Assembly (NCBI RefSeq): GCF_003024235.1
Contig: NZ_KZ679086.1
Span: 62,001-126,000 of the forward strand
Length of the DNA stretch: 64,000 nt
Source: Arenimonas caeni
GTDB taxonomy: Bacteria; Pseudomonadota; Gammaproteobacteria; Xanthomonadales; Xanthomonadaceae
Reading direction: 5' to 3'
A program made the position numbers and the translations under genes. The notes below the pieces were generated by a model, which worked only from the letters and a program-made list of their open reading frames with translations, did no database searches and was not told the origin of the DNA. Of this stretch, positions 14,001 through 23,700 are shown in pieces (position 1 is the stretch's first letter; each line of letters starts with the position of its first letter).

Positions 14001-15323
14001 ATGTCCGTTACCCGCGTCCTGACCGGCATCACCACGTCCGGTACCCCGCACCTGGGCAATTACGCCGGCGCCATCCGCCCCGCGGTGGCCGCCAGCCGTC
14101 GCCCCGGCGTGGAGAGCTTCTACTTCCTGGCCGACTACCACTCCCTGATCAAGGTGCAGGATCCGGCGCGGGTGCAGCGCTCGACCCTGGAGATCGCCGC
14201 CAGCTGGCTGGCCTGCGGCCTGGACCCGGAGCAGGTGTGGTTCTACCGCCAGTCCGACATCCCCGAGATCCCGGAGCTGACCTGGCTGCTGACCTGCGTG
14301 GCCGGCAAGGGCCTGCTCAACCGCGCCCACGCCTACAAGGCGGCGGTCGACAAGAACACCGAAGCCGGCGAAGACCCGGATGCCGGCGTCACCGCCGGCC
14401 TGTTCATGTACCCGGTGCTGATGGCGGCCGACATCCTGATGTTCCGCGCCCATTCGGTGCCGGTGGGCCGCGACCAGATCCAGCACATCGAGATGGCCCG
14501 CGACTTCGGCGCGCGCTTCAACCACCTCTACGGCGAGCACTTCGTGCTGCCGGAAGCGGCCATCGAGGAGAACGTGGCCACGCTGCCGGGTCTGGACGGC
14601 CGCAAGATGAGCAAGAGCTACGACAACACCATCCCGCTGTTCTCGCCGCGCGAGCAGCTGCGCAAGCTGGTGTTCTCGATCAAGACCGACTCGCGCCAGC
14701 CCGGCGAGCCCAAGCAGGCCGAGGGCTCGGCGCTGTTCCAGCTCTACCAGGCCTTCGCCACGCTGGAACAGACCGCGGACTTCGCCCGGGCCTTCGCCGA
14801 CGGCATCGGCTGGGGCGAGGCCAAGCAGGCGCTGTTCGAGCAGCTCGACGCCGAGCTGGCGCCGCTGCGCGAGAAGTACGAAGCGCTCATCGCCCGGCCC
14901 GGCGAGATCGAGCAGGTGCTGCTGGCCGGTGCCGACAAGGCCCGCCGCATCGCCACGCCCTTCATCGGCGAGCTGCGCCGCGCGGTGGGCCTGCGCGACC
15001 TGCGCGAACAGCACGGCGGCCGCAAGGCCGGCAAGGCCAGGGCGGCGCTGCCGGTGTTCAAGCAGTACCGCGAGGCCGATGGCCGCTTCCACTTCAAGCT
15101 GGTCGATGCCGGTGGCCGCGAGCTGCTGCTGAGCCCGGGTTTCGCCTCGCCGCGCGAAGCCGGCCAGGCCGTGGCCGCGCTCAAGGCCGGTGCCGGCACC
15201 CGTGCCTTCCGTGGCGACGCGCTGTGGCTGGACGAGGCCGAAGTGGCGCGGCTGGGCGAGGGCATCGAGGCCGGCGACGTGATCGCCGCGCTCGAGGCCT
15301 TCGCGGCGGAGGAGGAAGCGTAA
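14001..15323 (+). CDS. trpS: Tryptophanyl-tRNA synthetase with C-terminal DUF1508-like extension
   Basis: 440 residues, about 100 more than a typical bacterial TrpS. The catalytic domain starts with TGITTSGTPHLGNYAG, the class I HIGH-equivalent region, and carries GRKMSKSYDN, the KMSKS loop that activates tryptophan. The core ends near residue 345 (GELRRAVGLRDL). Residues ~352-395 (VFKQYREADGRFHFKLVDAG, then LLLSPGFASPREAGQAV) match the YegP/DUF1508 fold pattern F-x-x-Y-x-x-x-x-G-x-F-x-F-[KR]-L. The final ~45 residues are acidic and helical. Such an extension may be shared by Lysobacterales TrpS proteins; its role is unknown. The stop overlaps the next gene by one base. Confidence 0.95.
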   Translation: MSVTRVLTGITTSGTPHLGNYAGAIRPAVAASRRPGVESFYFLADYHSLIKVQDPARVQRSTLEIAASWLACGLDPEQVWFYRQSDIPEIPELTWLLTCVAGKGLLNRAHAYKAAVDKNTEAGEDPDAGVTAGLFMYPVLMAADILMFRAHSVPVGRDQIQHIEMARDFGARFNHLYGEHFVLPEAAIEENVATLPGLDGRKMSKSYDNTIPLFSPREQLRKLVFSIKTDSRQPGEPKQAEGSALFQLYQAFATLEQTADFARAFADGIGWGEAKQALFEQLDAELAPLREKYEALIARPGEIEQVLLAGADKARRIATPFIGELRRAVGLRDLREQHGGRKAGKARAALPVFKQYREADGRFHFKLVDAGGRELLLSPGFASPREAGQAVAALKAGAGTRAFRGDALWLDEAEVARLGEGIEAGDVIAALEAFAAEEEA

Positions 15324-15628
15324 TGGCCGACGTCGCCGACCTCGCGCTGATCCTGTTCCTGCCCTGGTTCGCGATCCTGGGCGCGCTTTACTGGTTCTAC
15401 CCGCGCTCGCTCGAGCGCAGCGCCGCGCGCCGCCGCTTCGACCTGGCCGCGCTGGTGTTCGCCTTCATCGCGGCCTTCATCGCCGGCCGCTGGGGTTACT
15501 TCACCGCCGCCACCGGCATCGAAGCCGGCCCGATCTGGCGCCAGGTGCTGGCCAGCCTGCTGGCCTACAAGGCCTTCCTGGTGGTGGTCGGCGTCGCCTG
15601 GGCCTGGCGCGGCCAGCGCTTCCGCTGA
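15323..15628 (+). CDS. Small inner-membrane protein of unknown function
   Basis: 101 residues with three hydrophobic helices: ~7-26 (LALILFLPWFAILGALYWFY), ~42-60 (LAALVFAFIAAFIAGRWGYF) and ~78-96 (LASLLAYKAFLVVVGVAWAW). A basic SLERSAARRR loop follows the first helix. The ATG shares one base with the trpS stop codon, so translation is coupled to trpS. No catalytic motif or named family is recognised. Confidence 0.72.
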   Translation: MADVADLALILFLPWFAILGALYWFYPRSLERSAARRRFDLAALVFAFIAAFIAGRWGYFTAATGIEAGPIWRQVLASLLAYKAFLVVVGVAWAWRGQRFR

Positions 15629-15633
15629 CGGCG

Positions 15634-15678
15634 GGGGTCAGGTTCACTGTCGCCGCGGGCGTCAGTGAACCTGACCCC
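15634..15678. repeat. REP-like extragenic palindrome (16-bp perfect arms)
   Basis: GGGGTCAGGTTCACTG (15634-15649) and CAGTGAACCTGACCCC (15663-15678) are exact reverse complements around a 13-base loop. A GGGGTCAG...CTGACCCC palindrome is a recurrent extragenic element in proteobacterial genomes, often linked to REP-associated tyrosine (RAYT/IS200-like) transposases. No transposase is near. It lies between the small membrane protein and the GGDEF gene and ends 10 bases before that gene's putative -10. Confidence 0.8.
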
Positions 15679-15687
15679 CTTCTTGGC

Positions 15688-15693
15688 TAGACT
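15688..15693 (+). promoter_or_regulatory. Possible -10 element (TAGACT) of the GAF-GGDEF gene
   Basis: TAGACT lies 32 bases before the ATG at 15720. The matching -35 position falls in the right arm of the REP-like palindrome, so the palindrome may influence this promoter. Confidence 0.4.
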
Positions 15694-15719
15694 GGCGGCG
15701 AACGAGCGCGGAGGTCCTG

Positions 15720-16829
15720 ATGAAGACACAGGTTGCCCCGTCCCTGCTGCCGGCCGGCGTGCCGCCACTGCCGCCGATCCCGGACGAGGAGGCGCGGCTC
15801 GCCGCGCTGAACCGCTATCGCATCCTCGACACCCTGCCCGAAGGCGTCTACGACGACGTCGTCGACCTGGCGCGTGCGCTGTGCGGCACGCCGCAGGCGG
15901 TGCTGACCTTCATCGACGAGCAGCGGCAGTGGTTCAAGGCGGCGGTGGGCCTCGACGGCGAGGGCACCGACCGGCGCATCGCCTTCTGCGACGTCGCCAT
16001 CCGCACGCCAAAGACGGTGACGGTGGTGGAGGACGCCAGCCAGCACGCCCGGTTCCGCCATTACCCGCAAGTCACCGGGCCCGACCACCTGCGCTTTTAT
16101 GCCGGGGCCCCGCTGGTCACGCCCGACGGCCATGCGCTGGGCACGGTCTGCGTGGTCGACACCCAGCCGCGCTCGCTCAGCGATGCGCAGGCCCGGCAGC
16201 TGCAGTCGCTGGCGCGGCTGGTGGTGCAGCTGCTCGAGGCACGCCGGCGCGAGCTCGACAGCCAGCGGCAGCTCGCCGAGCGCGAGCTGCACCAGCGCGA
16301 GCTGATGCGCTACCAGCGCGAGCTGGAATCGAAGAACACCGAGCTGGCGGAGGAAGCGCGCCGCGACGCCCTCACCGGCCTGCTCAACCGCGGCGGCCTG
16401 AGCCAGGCCGCGCGCGCCTCCACCGCCCGCGAGGGCGACGCGTTCACGGTGGCGGTGCTCGACCTCGACCACTTCAAGCGCATCAACGACACGCTCGGCC
16501 ATGCCGCCGGCGACGAGGTCATCCGCGTCGCCGCCGAGGAGATCCAGCGCGGCGTGCGAGGCAGCGACGTGGCCGCGCGCTACGGCGGCGAGGAGTTCCT
16601 GCTGCTGATGCCGGCCACCACGCTCGACAGCGGCGTGGCGGTGGTCGAGCGCATCCGCGCCGCGATCGCCGCGCGCGCCGACCTGCCGGCGCCGGTGACG
16701 CTTTCAGCCGGCCTGGCGGCCGGGCTGGCGGGCCGCGATACGCCCGATTCGCTGTTCCAGCGCGCCGACCAGGCGCTTTACCTGGCCAAGCGGCGCGGCC
16801 GCGACCGGGTCGAAGTGATCGACGACTAG
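15720..16829 (+). CDS. GAF-GGDEF diguanylate cyclase
   Basis: 369 residues, soluble. Residues ~25-185 form a GAF domain ([20 protein letters not shown]..., [38 protein letters not shown]), the type often found in front of cyclases. A coiled coil (~190-225) leads into a GGDEF domain with [14 protein letters not shown], the active-site loop GGEEF (289-293) and an RxxD inhibitory site (Arg280-Asp283) exactly five residues upstream. It should therefore synthesise c-di-GMP from two GTP with product feedback inhibition. The GAF ligand is unknown. GGAGG precedes the ATG. Monocistronic, behind the REP-like palindrome. Confidence 0.92.
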   Translation: MKTQVAPSLLPAGVPPLPPIPDEEARLAALNRYRILDTLPEGVYDDVVDLARALCGTPQAVLTFIDEQRQWFKAAVGLDGEGTDRRIAFCDVAIRTPKTVTVVEDASQHARFRHYPQVTGPDHLRFYAGAPLVTPDGHALGTVCVVDTQPRSLSDAQARQLQSLARLVVQLLEARRRELDSQRQLAERELHQRELMRYQRELESKNTELAEEARRDALTGLLNRGGLSQAARASTAREGDAFTVAVLDLDHFKRINDTLGHAAGDEVIRVAAEEIQRGVRGSDVAARYGGEEFLLLMPATTLDSGVAVVERIRAAIAARADLPAPVTLSAGLAAGLAGRDTPDSLFQRADQALYLAKRRGRDRVEVIDD

Positions 16830-16836
16830 CGCGGCC

Positions 16837-17226
16837 TCAGCCGTGCCGGGTGGCGTTGCGGGCGTCGAGGGCCTCGCGCGCCCGCACCACGCAGAAGCGC
16901 TGGCCGGTGGGCGCCTGCAGCACGATCCAGCGGCCGTTGCGCGGGCGTGCCACTTCCGTGGCGCCCAGGGCCACCAGCCGGGCCGCCTCGGCCTCGATGT
17001 CGTCGCTTTCCACGTCCAGGTGCACGCGCGAGGGATGCTCCACGCGCTGCACCTCGATGTGCAGGCCGTGCCGGCTGCCGTCGAGCCGGGCGTAGCGGCC
17101 TTCGCCGCCTTCGTCGGGGTCGAGCACCGGCAGGCCGAGCGCCGCCGACCAGAAGCCCGCGGCGGCGTCGAGCACCGCGTCCTCGCAGTCGATGATGAAA
17201 CCCGCGAGGCGGCTGTGGTGCGGCAT
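16837..17226 (-). CDS. VOC-family (glyoxalase-like) protein
   Basis: 129 residues with the paired beta-alpha-beta-beta-beta layout of the vicinal-oxygen-chelate fold: AGFIIDCEDAVLDAAAGFWSAALGL, then RVHLDVESDDIEAEAARLVALGATEVARP, ending IVLQAPTGQRFCVVRA. Members include glyoxalases, dioxygenases and antibiotic-binding proteins; no metal-ligand set identifies a reaction. Its ATG overlaps the E2 stop (TGATG), so it is the last gene of the 2-oxoacid dehydrogenase operon, in the position where an E3 gene would often be found. Confidence 0.8.
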   Translation of the reverse strand: MPHHSRLAGFIIDCEDAVLDAAAGFWSAALGLPVLDPDEGGEGRYARLDGSRHGLHIEVQRVEHPSRVHLDVESDDIEAEAARLVALGATEVARPRNGRWIVLQAPTGQRFCVVRAREALDARNATRHG

Positions 17227-18566
17227 CAGCGCGCCTTCTGCAGGTCGTCGAGCAGGGCGCGCAGGAAGCGCGCCGCTTCGCCGCCGGTGGCGGCGCGGTG
17301 GTCGAAGGTGAGCGAGATCGGCATGATCCGGTGGGTCTCCAGCCCGCCCAGCACCGGCACCACCGCGTGGTGCAGGCGGCCGGCGCCGACGATCGCCACG
17401 CAGGGCGGCACCACCACCGGCGTGGCGTACTTGCCCGCGAACACGCCGAAGTTGCTCAGCATGATGGTGTAGTCGCGCAGCTCTTCCGGCGGCAGCGAGC
17501 GGTTCTTGACGCCCTCGCGGATGCGGTTGATGGCCTGGCGCACCTGGTGCGGTTCGAGCCGTTCGGCGTTGCGCAGGTTGGCCACGAACAGGCCCTCGGG
17601 CGAATCGACCGCGATGCCGACGTCGACGCGGGCGTGGCGGCGCAGCGTGCCCTCCTTGGCGTTGAGCCAGGCGTTCATCGCCGGCTCGGCGGCCGAGGCG
17701 ACGGCGATGGCGCGGATGATGCGCGCCATGATGTCCTCGCCCGGGGCCCAGGCGTTGATGTCGGCGTCATCCATCAGCGACGTGGGCACGACCTCGGCAT
17801 GGGCCTGGGACATCGAACGCACCATGTTGCGGCGCACGCCGCGGATGGGCTCGTCGACGTCGTAGGCGACCTCGGCCCTGGCGGCCGGCGCGGCACGCGA
17901 GGGCGCCGGCGCTGCGGCCGGGATCGGCGCCGGGGCCAGCGCCGGGGCCGCCTCGCGGCGCGCGGCGGGCGCCGGCGCGCCGAGCGGCGCGCTGCCTTCG
18001 GCCGCGGCCTTCTTCACGTCGGCCATGGTCACCACGCCATCGGCGCCGGTGGGGCGCACGCGGGCGAGGTCGACCTTGAGCTTCTTCGCCAGGGCGCGCA
18101 CGGCCGGCATGGCCTTCACCCCGCCGACGGCGATGGCCTGCTCGCTGCGCACGGCGTCGGAGGACTGCATGGCGCCCACGACGGTGCCGGCGTCGCCCGA
18201 CTTGGGCATCTCTTCGCTCTTTGCCGCCGGAGCGGCTTCAGGCCCGGCGACGGGCGCAGCGGCAGGCTTGTGGCCATGCGAATGGCCGGTGTCCTGCGCT
18301 TCGGCGCGCTGCGGCAGCGAGGGGTCGAGCTCGACCTCCAGCAGCCAGCTGCCGGTTTCGATCACGTCGCCGGCGCCGCCAGCCAGGCGCAGCACCTTGC
18401 CCGAGTAGGGCGAGGGCACCTCGACCACGGCCTTGGCGGTCTCCATGGACACCAGCGGCTCGTCGAGCTTCACGACGTCGCCCACCTTCACCAGCCACTC
18501 GACGATCTCGGCGTCGGGCAGGCCTTCGCCCAGGTCCGGCAGCAGGAACAGCTTCTTCTCGCTCAT
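17226..18566 (-). CDS. Dihydrolipoamide acyltransferase (E2) of a 2-oxoacid dehydrogenase
   Basis: 446 residues. The lipoyl domain (1-80) has METAKAVVEV with the lipoylated Lys45. A long Ala/Pro/Lys linker leads to the peripheral subunit-binding domain (~150-190, MPAVRALAKKLKVDLARVRPTG), then another linker and the catalytic domain from ~235 (IRGVRRNMVRSMSQAH). The active-site region reads TFDHRAATGGEAARFL: His423 is present but the position usually occupied by aspartate in DHRxxDG is Thr427. The enzyme moves the acyl group from E1 to CoA. Pyruvate versus branched-chain specificity is not settled by sequence. It lies 12 bases after E1beta; no E3 gene is present here. Confidence 0.9.
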   Translation of the reverse strand: MSEKKLFLLPDLGEGLPDAEIVEWLVKVGDVVKLDEPLVSMETAKAVVEVPSPYSGKVLRLAGGAGDVIETGSWLLEVELDPSLPQRAEAQDTGHSHGHKPAAAPVAGPEAAPAAKSEEMPKSGDAGTVVGAMQSSDAVRSEQAIAVGGVKAMPAVRALAKKLKVDLARVRPTGADGVVTMADVKKAAAEGSAPLGAPAPAARREAAPALAPAPIPAAAPAPSRAAPAARAEVAYDVDEPIRGVRRNMVRSMSQAHAEVVPTSLMDDADINAWAPGEDIMARIIRAIAVASAAEPAMNAWLNAKEGTLRRHARVDVGIAVDSPEGLFVANLRNAERLEPHQVRQAINRIREGVKNRSLPPEELRDYTIMLSNFGVFAGKYATPVVVPPCVAIVGAGRLHHAVVPVLGGLETHRIMPISLTFDHRAATGGEAARFLRALLDDLQKAR

Positions 18567-18578
18567 GGTCTGGTTTCC

Positions 18579-19559
18579 TCAGCCCGCCGCCAGCGTGCGC
18601 TTGGCCGCCGCGACGATCTTGTCCACGCTCGGCAGGTACTTCATCTCGAGGCGGAACAGGGGGATGTGGGTGTCGTAGCCGGTGACGCGCTCGACCGGCG
18701 CGAGCAGGTCGAACATCGACTCCTCGGCCAGGCGGGCGGCGATCTCGGCGCCGAAGCCCGCGGTGCGCGGCGCCTCGTGGATGATCACGCAGCGGCCGGT
18801 CTTGGCCACCGACTCGCGGATGGTGTCGAAGTCCAGCGGCGTGAGCGTGGCCACGTCGATGACCTCGGCCTCGATGCCCTCGGCGGCCAGGGCCTCGGCG
18901 GCCTCGAGCGTTTCCTTCACCTGGGCGCCCCAGGTGACGAGGGTGACGTCGCCGCCGTCGCGCAGCACGAAGCACACGTCCAGTGGCAGCGCTTCGCCGT
19001 CGTCTGGCACCTCTTCCTTGTACTGGCGGTAGATGCGCTTGGGCTCCATGTAGATGACCGGATCCGGGTCGCGGATCGCGGCCAGCAGCAGGCCGTAGGC
19101 GCGCTGGGGCGAGCTGGGCATGACCACGCGCAGGCCGGGCACGTTGGTGAAGATGGCCTCGTTGGCCTCGCTGTGGTGCTCCGGCGCGCGGATGCCGCCG
19201 CCCCAGGGCACGCGCAGCACCATCGGGCAGCTCAGGCGGCCGCGGGTGCGGTAACGGAAGCGCGCCGCGTGGCAGATGATGTGGTCCACCATCGGGTACA
19301 TGAAGCCGTCGAACTGCGCCTCGGCCACGGGCTTCATGCCCTGCGAGGCCAGGCCGACGGTGAGGCCGGCGATGGTGGTTTCGTCCAGCGGCGTGTCGAT
19401 CACGCGCTGGTCGCCGAACTGCTGCTGCAGGCCGGCGGTGGCGCGGAACACGCCGCCGTTCACGCCGACGTCCTCGCCCAGCACGACCACGGTGTCGTCC
19501 TGCTTCATTTCCCAGGCCAGGGCCTGGGTGATCGCCTCGATCAGGGTGATGGTCGCCAT
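18579..19559 (-). CDS. 2-oxoacid dehydrogenase E1 component, beta subunit
   Basis: 326 residues matching the beta subunit of heterotetrameric E1: ALAWEMKQDDTVVVLGEDVG, then GVFRATAGLQQQFG, VIDTPLDETTIAGLTVGLA, AEAQFDGFMYPMVDHI and PWGGGIRAPEHHSEA. The C-terminal transketolase-like domain has GRCVIIHEAPRTAGFGAEI. Together with E1alpha it decarboxylates a 2-oxoacid on thiamine diphosphate and acylates the E2 lipoyl group. It is separated from E1alpha by one base. The strong resemblance to both pyruvate and branched-chain enzymes leaves the substrate open. Confidence 0.92.
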   Translation of the reverse strand: MATITLIEAITQALAWEMKQDDTVVVLGEDVGVNGGVFRATAGLQQQFGDQRVIDTPLDETTIAGLTVGLASQGMKPVAEAQFDGFMYPMVDHIICHAARFRYRTRGRLSCPMVLRVPWGGGIRAPEHHSEANEAIFTNVPGLRVVMPSSPQRAYGLLLAAIRDPDPVIYMEPKRIYRQYKEEVPDDGEALPLDVCFVLRDGGDVTLVTWGAQVKETLEAAEALAAEGIEAEVIDVATLTPLDFDTIRESVAKTGRCVIIHEAPRTAGFGAEIAARLAEESMFDLLAPVERVTGYDTHIPLFRLEMKYLPSVDKIVAAAKRTLAAG

Positions 19560-19560
19560 C

Positions 19561-20634
19561 TCAGCGGCCCTCCCACTTGATCGCGTCGGCGCGCTGCGCC
19601 TCGAGTTCGGCGGGCAACTCGGCGTACAGGTAATCGAACATGGCTTCCACCGGCTGGACCTTGGTCTCGAGGTAGGCGTTGACCTCCTCGTCCACGCGCT
19701 TGCCGCATTCCTCCTTCCAGGCGGCCTCCTCGGTCTCGCTCCACAGGCCCTCGCTGACCAGGAAGGTGCGCAGGCGCGACATCGGCTCGCGCTCCCAGGC
19801 GGCCTTGACCTCGGCGTCGTCGCGGTAGCGGCGGGCGTCGTCGGCCGTGGTGTGGTCGGACAGGCGGTAGGTGACCAGCTCGAGCACCGAGCCGCCGTGG
19901 CCGTTGCGGGCGCGCTTGAGCGCGTGGTCCATGGCCGCGCGCACGGCGATGATGTCGTTGCCGTCCACCTGCACGCAGTCCAGGCCGCCGGCGATGCCCT
20001 TCTGGGCCAGCGTCTGCGCGCCGGTCTGCGCCTTGCGCGGCACCGAGATCGCCCACTGGTTGTTGATGATGCACAGCACGAAGGGCAGGGAATAGGCGCC
20101 GGCCGAATTGATGGCGGCGTAGGTGTCGGTCTTGGAGCTGCCGCCGTCGCCGACGCAGGCCACGGCCACCCGCGGCTCGCCGCGCAGCTTGAAGCTCAGG
20201 GCGGCGCCGGCGGCGTGCAGGCACTGGGTGGCGATGGGCACGCACCAGGGATAGTCGTGCGGCGGGCCGGAGAAGTTGTTGCCGCGCTCGTCGCCACCCC
20301 AGTACATCAGCACCTCGCGCGGCTTCACGCCGCGCATGAACTGGGCGCCGTACTCGCGGTAGCTGGGCGCGAACACATCGTCGTACTGCATGGCGCTGCC
20401 GATGCCGATGTGCGCGGCCTCGTGGCCCAGGCAGCTGGCATAGGTGCCCAGCTTGCCGGTGCGCTGCAGCGCCACGGCCTTGGTGTCGAAGGTGCGCACC
20501 AGCAGCATCTGCCTGAGAAGCTCGACCAGGTTGCGGCGGTCTTGCGCGAATTCCGGCAGGTCTTCCCGCACCAGGCGCCCGTCGGGGCCGAGGTATTGCA
20601 GGTGTTCGATCTCGAAGGCGGCGACTCGTGACAT
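19561..20634 (-). CDS. 2-oxoacid dehydrogenase E1 component, alpha subunit
   Basis: 357 residues. The thiamine-diphosphate motif is complete: VGDGGSSKTDTYAAINSAG followed by CIINNQWAIS. The flexible loop YRLSDHTTADDARRYR resembles the regulated loop of branched-chain and pyruvate E1alpha. It is the first gene of the minus-strand operon E1alpha-E1beta-E2-VOC. The ATG at 20634 is preceded by AGGAAGGA. A TATCAT hexamer (20663-20668, minus) 30 bases upstream is a plausible -10. Confidence 0.92.
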   Translation of the reverse strand: MSRVAAFEIEHLQYLGPDGRLVREDLPEFAQDRRNLVELLRQMLLVRTFDTKAVALQRTGKLGTYASCLGHEAAHIGIGSAMQYDDVFAPSYREYGAQFMRGVKPREVLMYWGGDERGNNFSGPPHDYPWCVPIATQCLHAAGAALSFKLRGEPRVAVACVGDGGSSKTDTYAAINSAGAYSLPFVLCIINNQWAISVPRKAQTGAQTLAQKGIAGGLDCVQVDGNDIIAVRAAMDHALKRARNGHGGSVLELVTYRLSDHTTADDARRYRDDAEVKAAWEREPMSRLRTFLVSEGLWSETEEAAWKEECGKRVDEEVNAYLETKVQPVEAMFDYLYAELPAELEAQRADAIKWEGR

Positions 20635-20662
20635 CGGATCCTTCCTCTGTTCAATCCCCGGG

Positions 20663-20668
20663 ATGATA
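20663..20668 (-). promoter_or_regulatory. Possible -10 element (TATCAT) of the 2-oxoacid dehydrogenase operon
   Basis: On the minus strand TATCAT lies about 29 bases before the E1alpha ATG, just downstream of the nuclease terminator. It is preceded by a TTTGGGGCGG stretch that resembles the TTGGGGCGG ahead of the cbs -10. Confidence 0.35.
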
Positions 20669-20682
20669 GCCAGCCCGCCGCC

Positions 20683-20715
20683 CCAAAGCGAAACGGGCGC
20701 CCGAAGGCGCCCGTT
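20683..20715 (-). terminator. Rho-independent terminator of the nuclease gene
   Basis: Read on the minus strand, AACGGGCGCC pairs perfectly with GGCGCCCGTT (20706-20715 with 20692-20701) around a TTCG tetraloop, followed by TTTCGCTTT. It lies 26 bases after the nuclease stop and separates that gene from the dehydrogenase operon. Confidence 0.85.
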
Positions 20716-20741
20716 CGCTGGCGTAGGGTGGCCCGGCCGGC

Positions 20742-23700
20742 TCAGGGCCGGTCGCCGTTCCTGACGAGGCGCCCAACCACCTGCACGCTGGCCGATGCCT
20801 GGTCGTTGCCGGCCTGGGTATCGTTGCTCCGGGTATCGACGAGCGCGGAGAGGCCCAGCGTTTCATCGATGGACTCGCGGTCGGCGAGCAGGGCGAAGCT
20901 CAGCACCTCGAACTGCTGCGCCGGCAGCGCCCGGTCCCGCGTACAGGCCAGCCGGCTGCCGCCGCCATCGGCCACGGGGGCGTCGCACTGCCAGCCCGCC
21001 GCGCCTACCGAGACCAGGGCCTCGGGCGCGGCATCGAACCGGATCTCCAGGCTCGGCTCGATCGCTGCCGAGGGTCCGTAGTTGCGCACCACCACGCGGA
21101 AGTTGGCGACGGTGTTGGCACGCACGAACTTCAGCGGACGCAGCACCCGGACGCCGACGTCGGTGTCCAGGAAGCCCGGCACCACCAGCTCGGCCACCAG
21201 CGGGTCGTGGTCGGAACTGCGCACCGGCACGTTCGGGTCGTTCTCCAGGTCCACGGCGAAGTCGGCGTTGACGCGGGCATGGTGCAGGCTGGGCACGGTG
21301 GCCTCGAACACGGCCTGGTTCACCAACGCGTGGTCGAGGGTCTGGGTGTTGCCCTCGAACACGTACGAGTACTGCTCGGCCGCCGGCTTGGTGGTGATCA
21401 GGTTGGTGAGCGGCACGGTCACGGCGCTGGTGCCCGGCACCAGCACTTCATCGGCCGGGGCCGGCTCGCCGGCGATGATGCCCATCACGTCCACGTAGCC
21501 ATCGCTGAACTCGAAGGCGTTGTAGTCGCCGATCAGCACCAGCGGCTGTGCCGGGTCGGCCTGCTGGATCGCCTCGACCAGCTGCGACACGCGCTCGGCC
21601 TGCTGCCGGCGCTTCTCGCGGGAGCGGTTGCCGGTGGTGCCGTAGGTGGCGTTCGAGCCGAGGTTGTTGACGTCGAGCAGCGAGAGCGTGTGGTTGAGCA
21701 GCACGGTCAGCGGCAGGCTGCTGTCGGCGTCGTGGTGCACCACGGCGTCGAGCTGCAGCGGCGGGCGGTCGAACAGCTTCAGGCTCGGGCTGGTCGACAG
21801 GTCGGGCGCCACCAGCAGCTCGTCGACGAAGTGCTCGACCACGTCCAGCACCTCCACGCGCGGGCTGCCGCCGTCCACCGGCGCGGTCTTGACCAGGTAA
21901 CCCAGGCGCTGGCTGCCGTTGGTGGACAGCAGGTAGGCCTCGTACTGCGGGTTTTCCGGGCAGAAGCCGAACTCGTCGGTGTTGATGGCCTGGGCCAGGC
22001 GCTGGGCGGTCTCGAGGTTGGCGATCTCGACCAGGCCGACCACGTCGGGCAGGTAGAGGTACTGGCAGAAGACCTCGGAGAGCTTGGACAGGCGCGCCGG
22101 GTCGACCGAGGCGCCGCCGCTGAGGTTCTGGATGTTGTAGCTGGCCACGCGCACCGAGCCGTCGGCCGGGGCCGGCACGGCCGAGACGAAGGCGCCGCCG
22201 CTGGCGACGATGCCGCTGTTGTCGCCCAGCAGCAGGGTGAAGTCGCCGCGGTCGTAGTACATCACGCCTTCCATGCCCTGGAGCGTGGTGCCGGCATCGA
22301 GGTTGAGCGCGGTGCCGCCCTCCAGGCCAACGCTTTCCACGCGCAGGCGCTCGGGGTTCTTGTCGAACAGCGGGATCGACTTTTCGGCCGGCAGCGGCAC
22401 CGCGTCGAGCGCGGCCACGCCGGGTTCGCGGGCCGGGCGGGGCACGCCGGGCAGGGTGACGTGGAAGTCGCCGAAGCCGTTGGTCGGGCCGACCACGACC
22501 GCCTCGGGCAGCTGCACGCGCATGCCCTGGTAGCGACCCAGGGCGTCGAGTGCGACGCCGGGCGCCAGCACGCCGGCGTCGATGACGACCCGGGCGGGCA
22601 GGGCGTTGCCGGTGGACAGCACGGTGGCGCTGGCGCTGCCGAGCTGGGTCAACGGGAAGCCGTGCGGGGTGCGCGAGAACTCGCTGACGCGGGCCGCCAC
22701 GCGCAGGCGGTTGCCCACGGCGGCCTCGGCCGGCGGCGCCGAGTTGGTGAACACGAAAACGCCCTCGGCCGTGGCCGGGTCGAGGTCGACTTCCGCGTCG
22801 GCGCTCTGGATGAAGTAGCCGTTGGAGCGGCGGGCGGTGACGATGCCTTCGGTCACCACCTGGGTGCCGACGGCCAGCGGCGAGCCGACGCCGGTGCCCT
22901 GGATTTCGTTGATGGCGACGACCTGAACCACCTGGACGGAGACGCCGTCGCTGTCGTTGGCCGCGTTGGTGTCCTCGGCCGGCGGGGTGCCGGTGACGGT
23001 GAATTCCAGCGGGCCGGGGGTGCCGGCGTCGACCGTGTAGGTCAGCACGAAGTCGATCGAGGAGCCCGCGGGCAGCGTGATGTAGCAGTTGACCGGGTTG
23101 GGGAGCGCGCAGCTGCCGAGGGCACCGCCCGAAACGTTCTCCCAGGTGGTGTTGGTGAGGCTCAGGCCCGTCGGCACGGTCTGGCTGGACGAGACGCTCG
23201 AAAGGTCCACCGTTCCGGTATTGCTGAAGGTGGTCCGGACCGCGAAGGATTCACCCTCTGCGACCAGGGCGGGCGTGGCAGAGATCGCCACGCCGTAATC
23301 CGGCGCCGGCACGACCGGGCCGCAGCTGGCGGCGTGCGCGCCAAGGCCGTCGAAGGTGTCCTGGGCGAAACCTTCCCACTCCACGGCCGGGTCGAAGGCG
23401 TCGCTGCCGTCGGTGTCGCCGGCGCAGATGGCGGCCTTGCGGCGGATCGAGTTGTCGGCCGTCGAGGCCAGGCCGCTGCCCCACTGGGTGCCCGGGTCGA
23501 AGCCGACCTGGCCGATCACGTCGATGACGGTCGTGCCCTTGCGCAGCACCACGGCGTCGTCGCCGTTGAAGGTGACGCTGCCGCTGGTCTGGTCGGCATT
23601 GTCGAGGATCGCCTGCACCGAGGAGGTGTTGGCCAGGACGTAGACGTCGCCATCGGCCACGGAGCCGGTGAGGTTGATCGTCTGGCCGGCGCTGGCGCTG

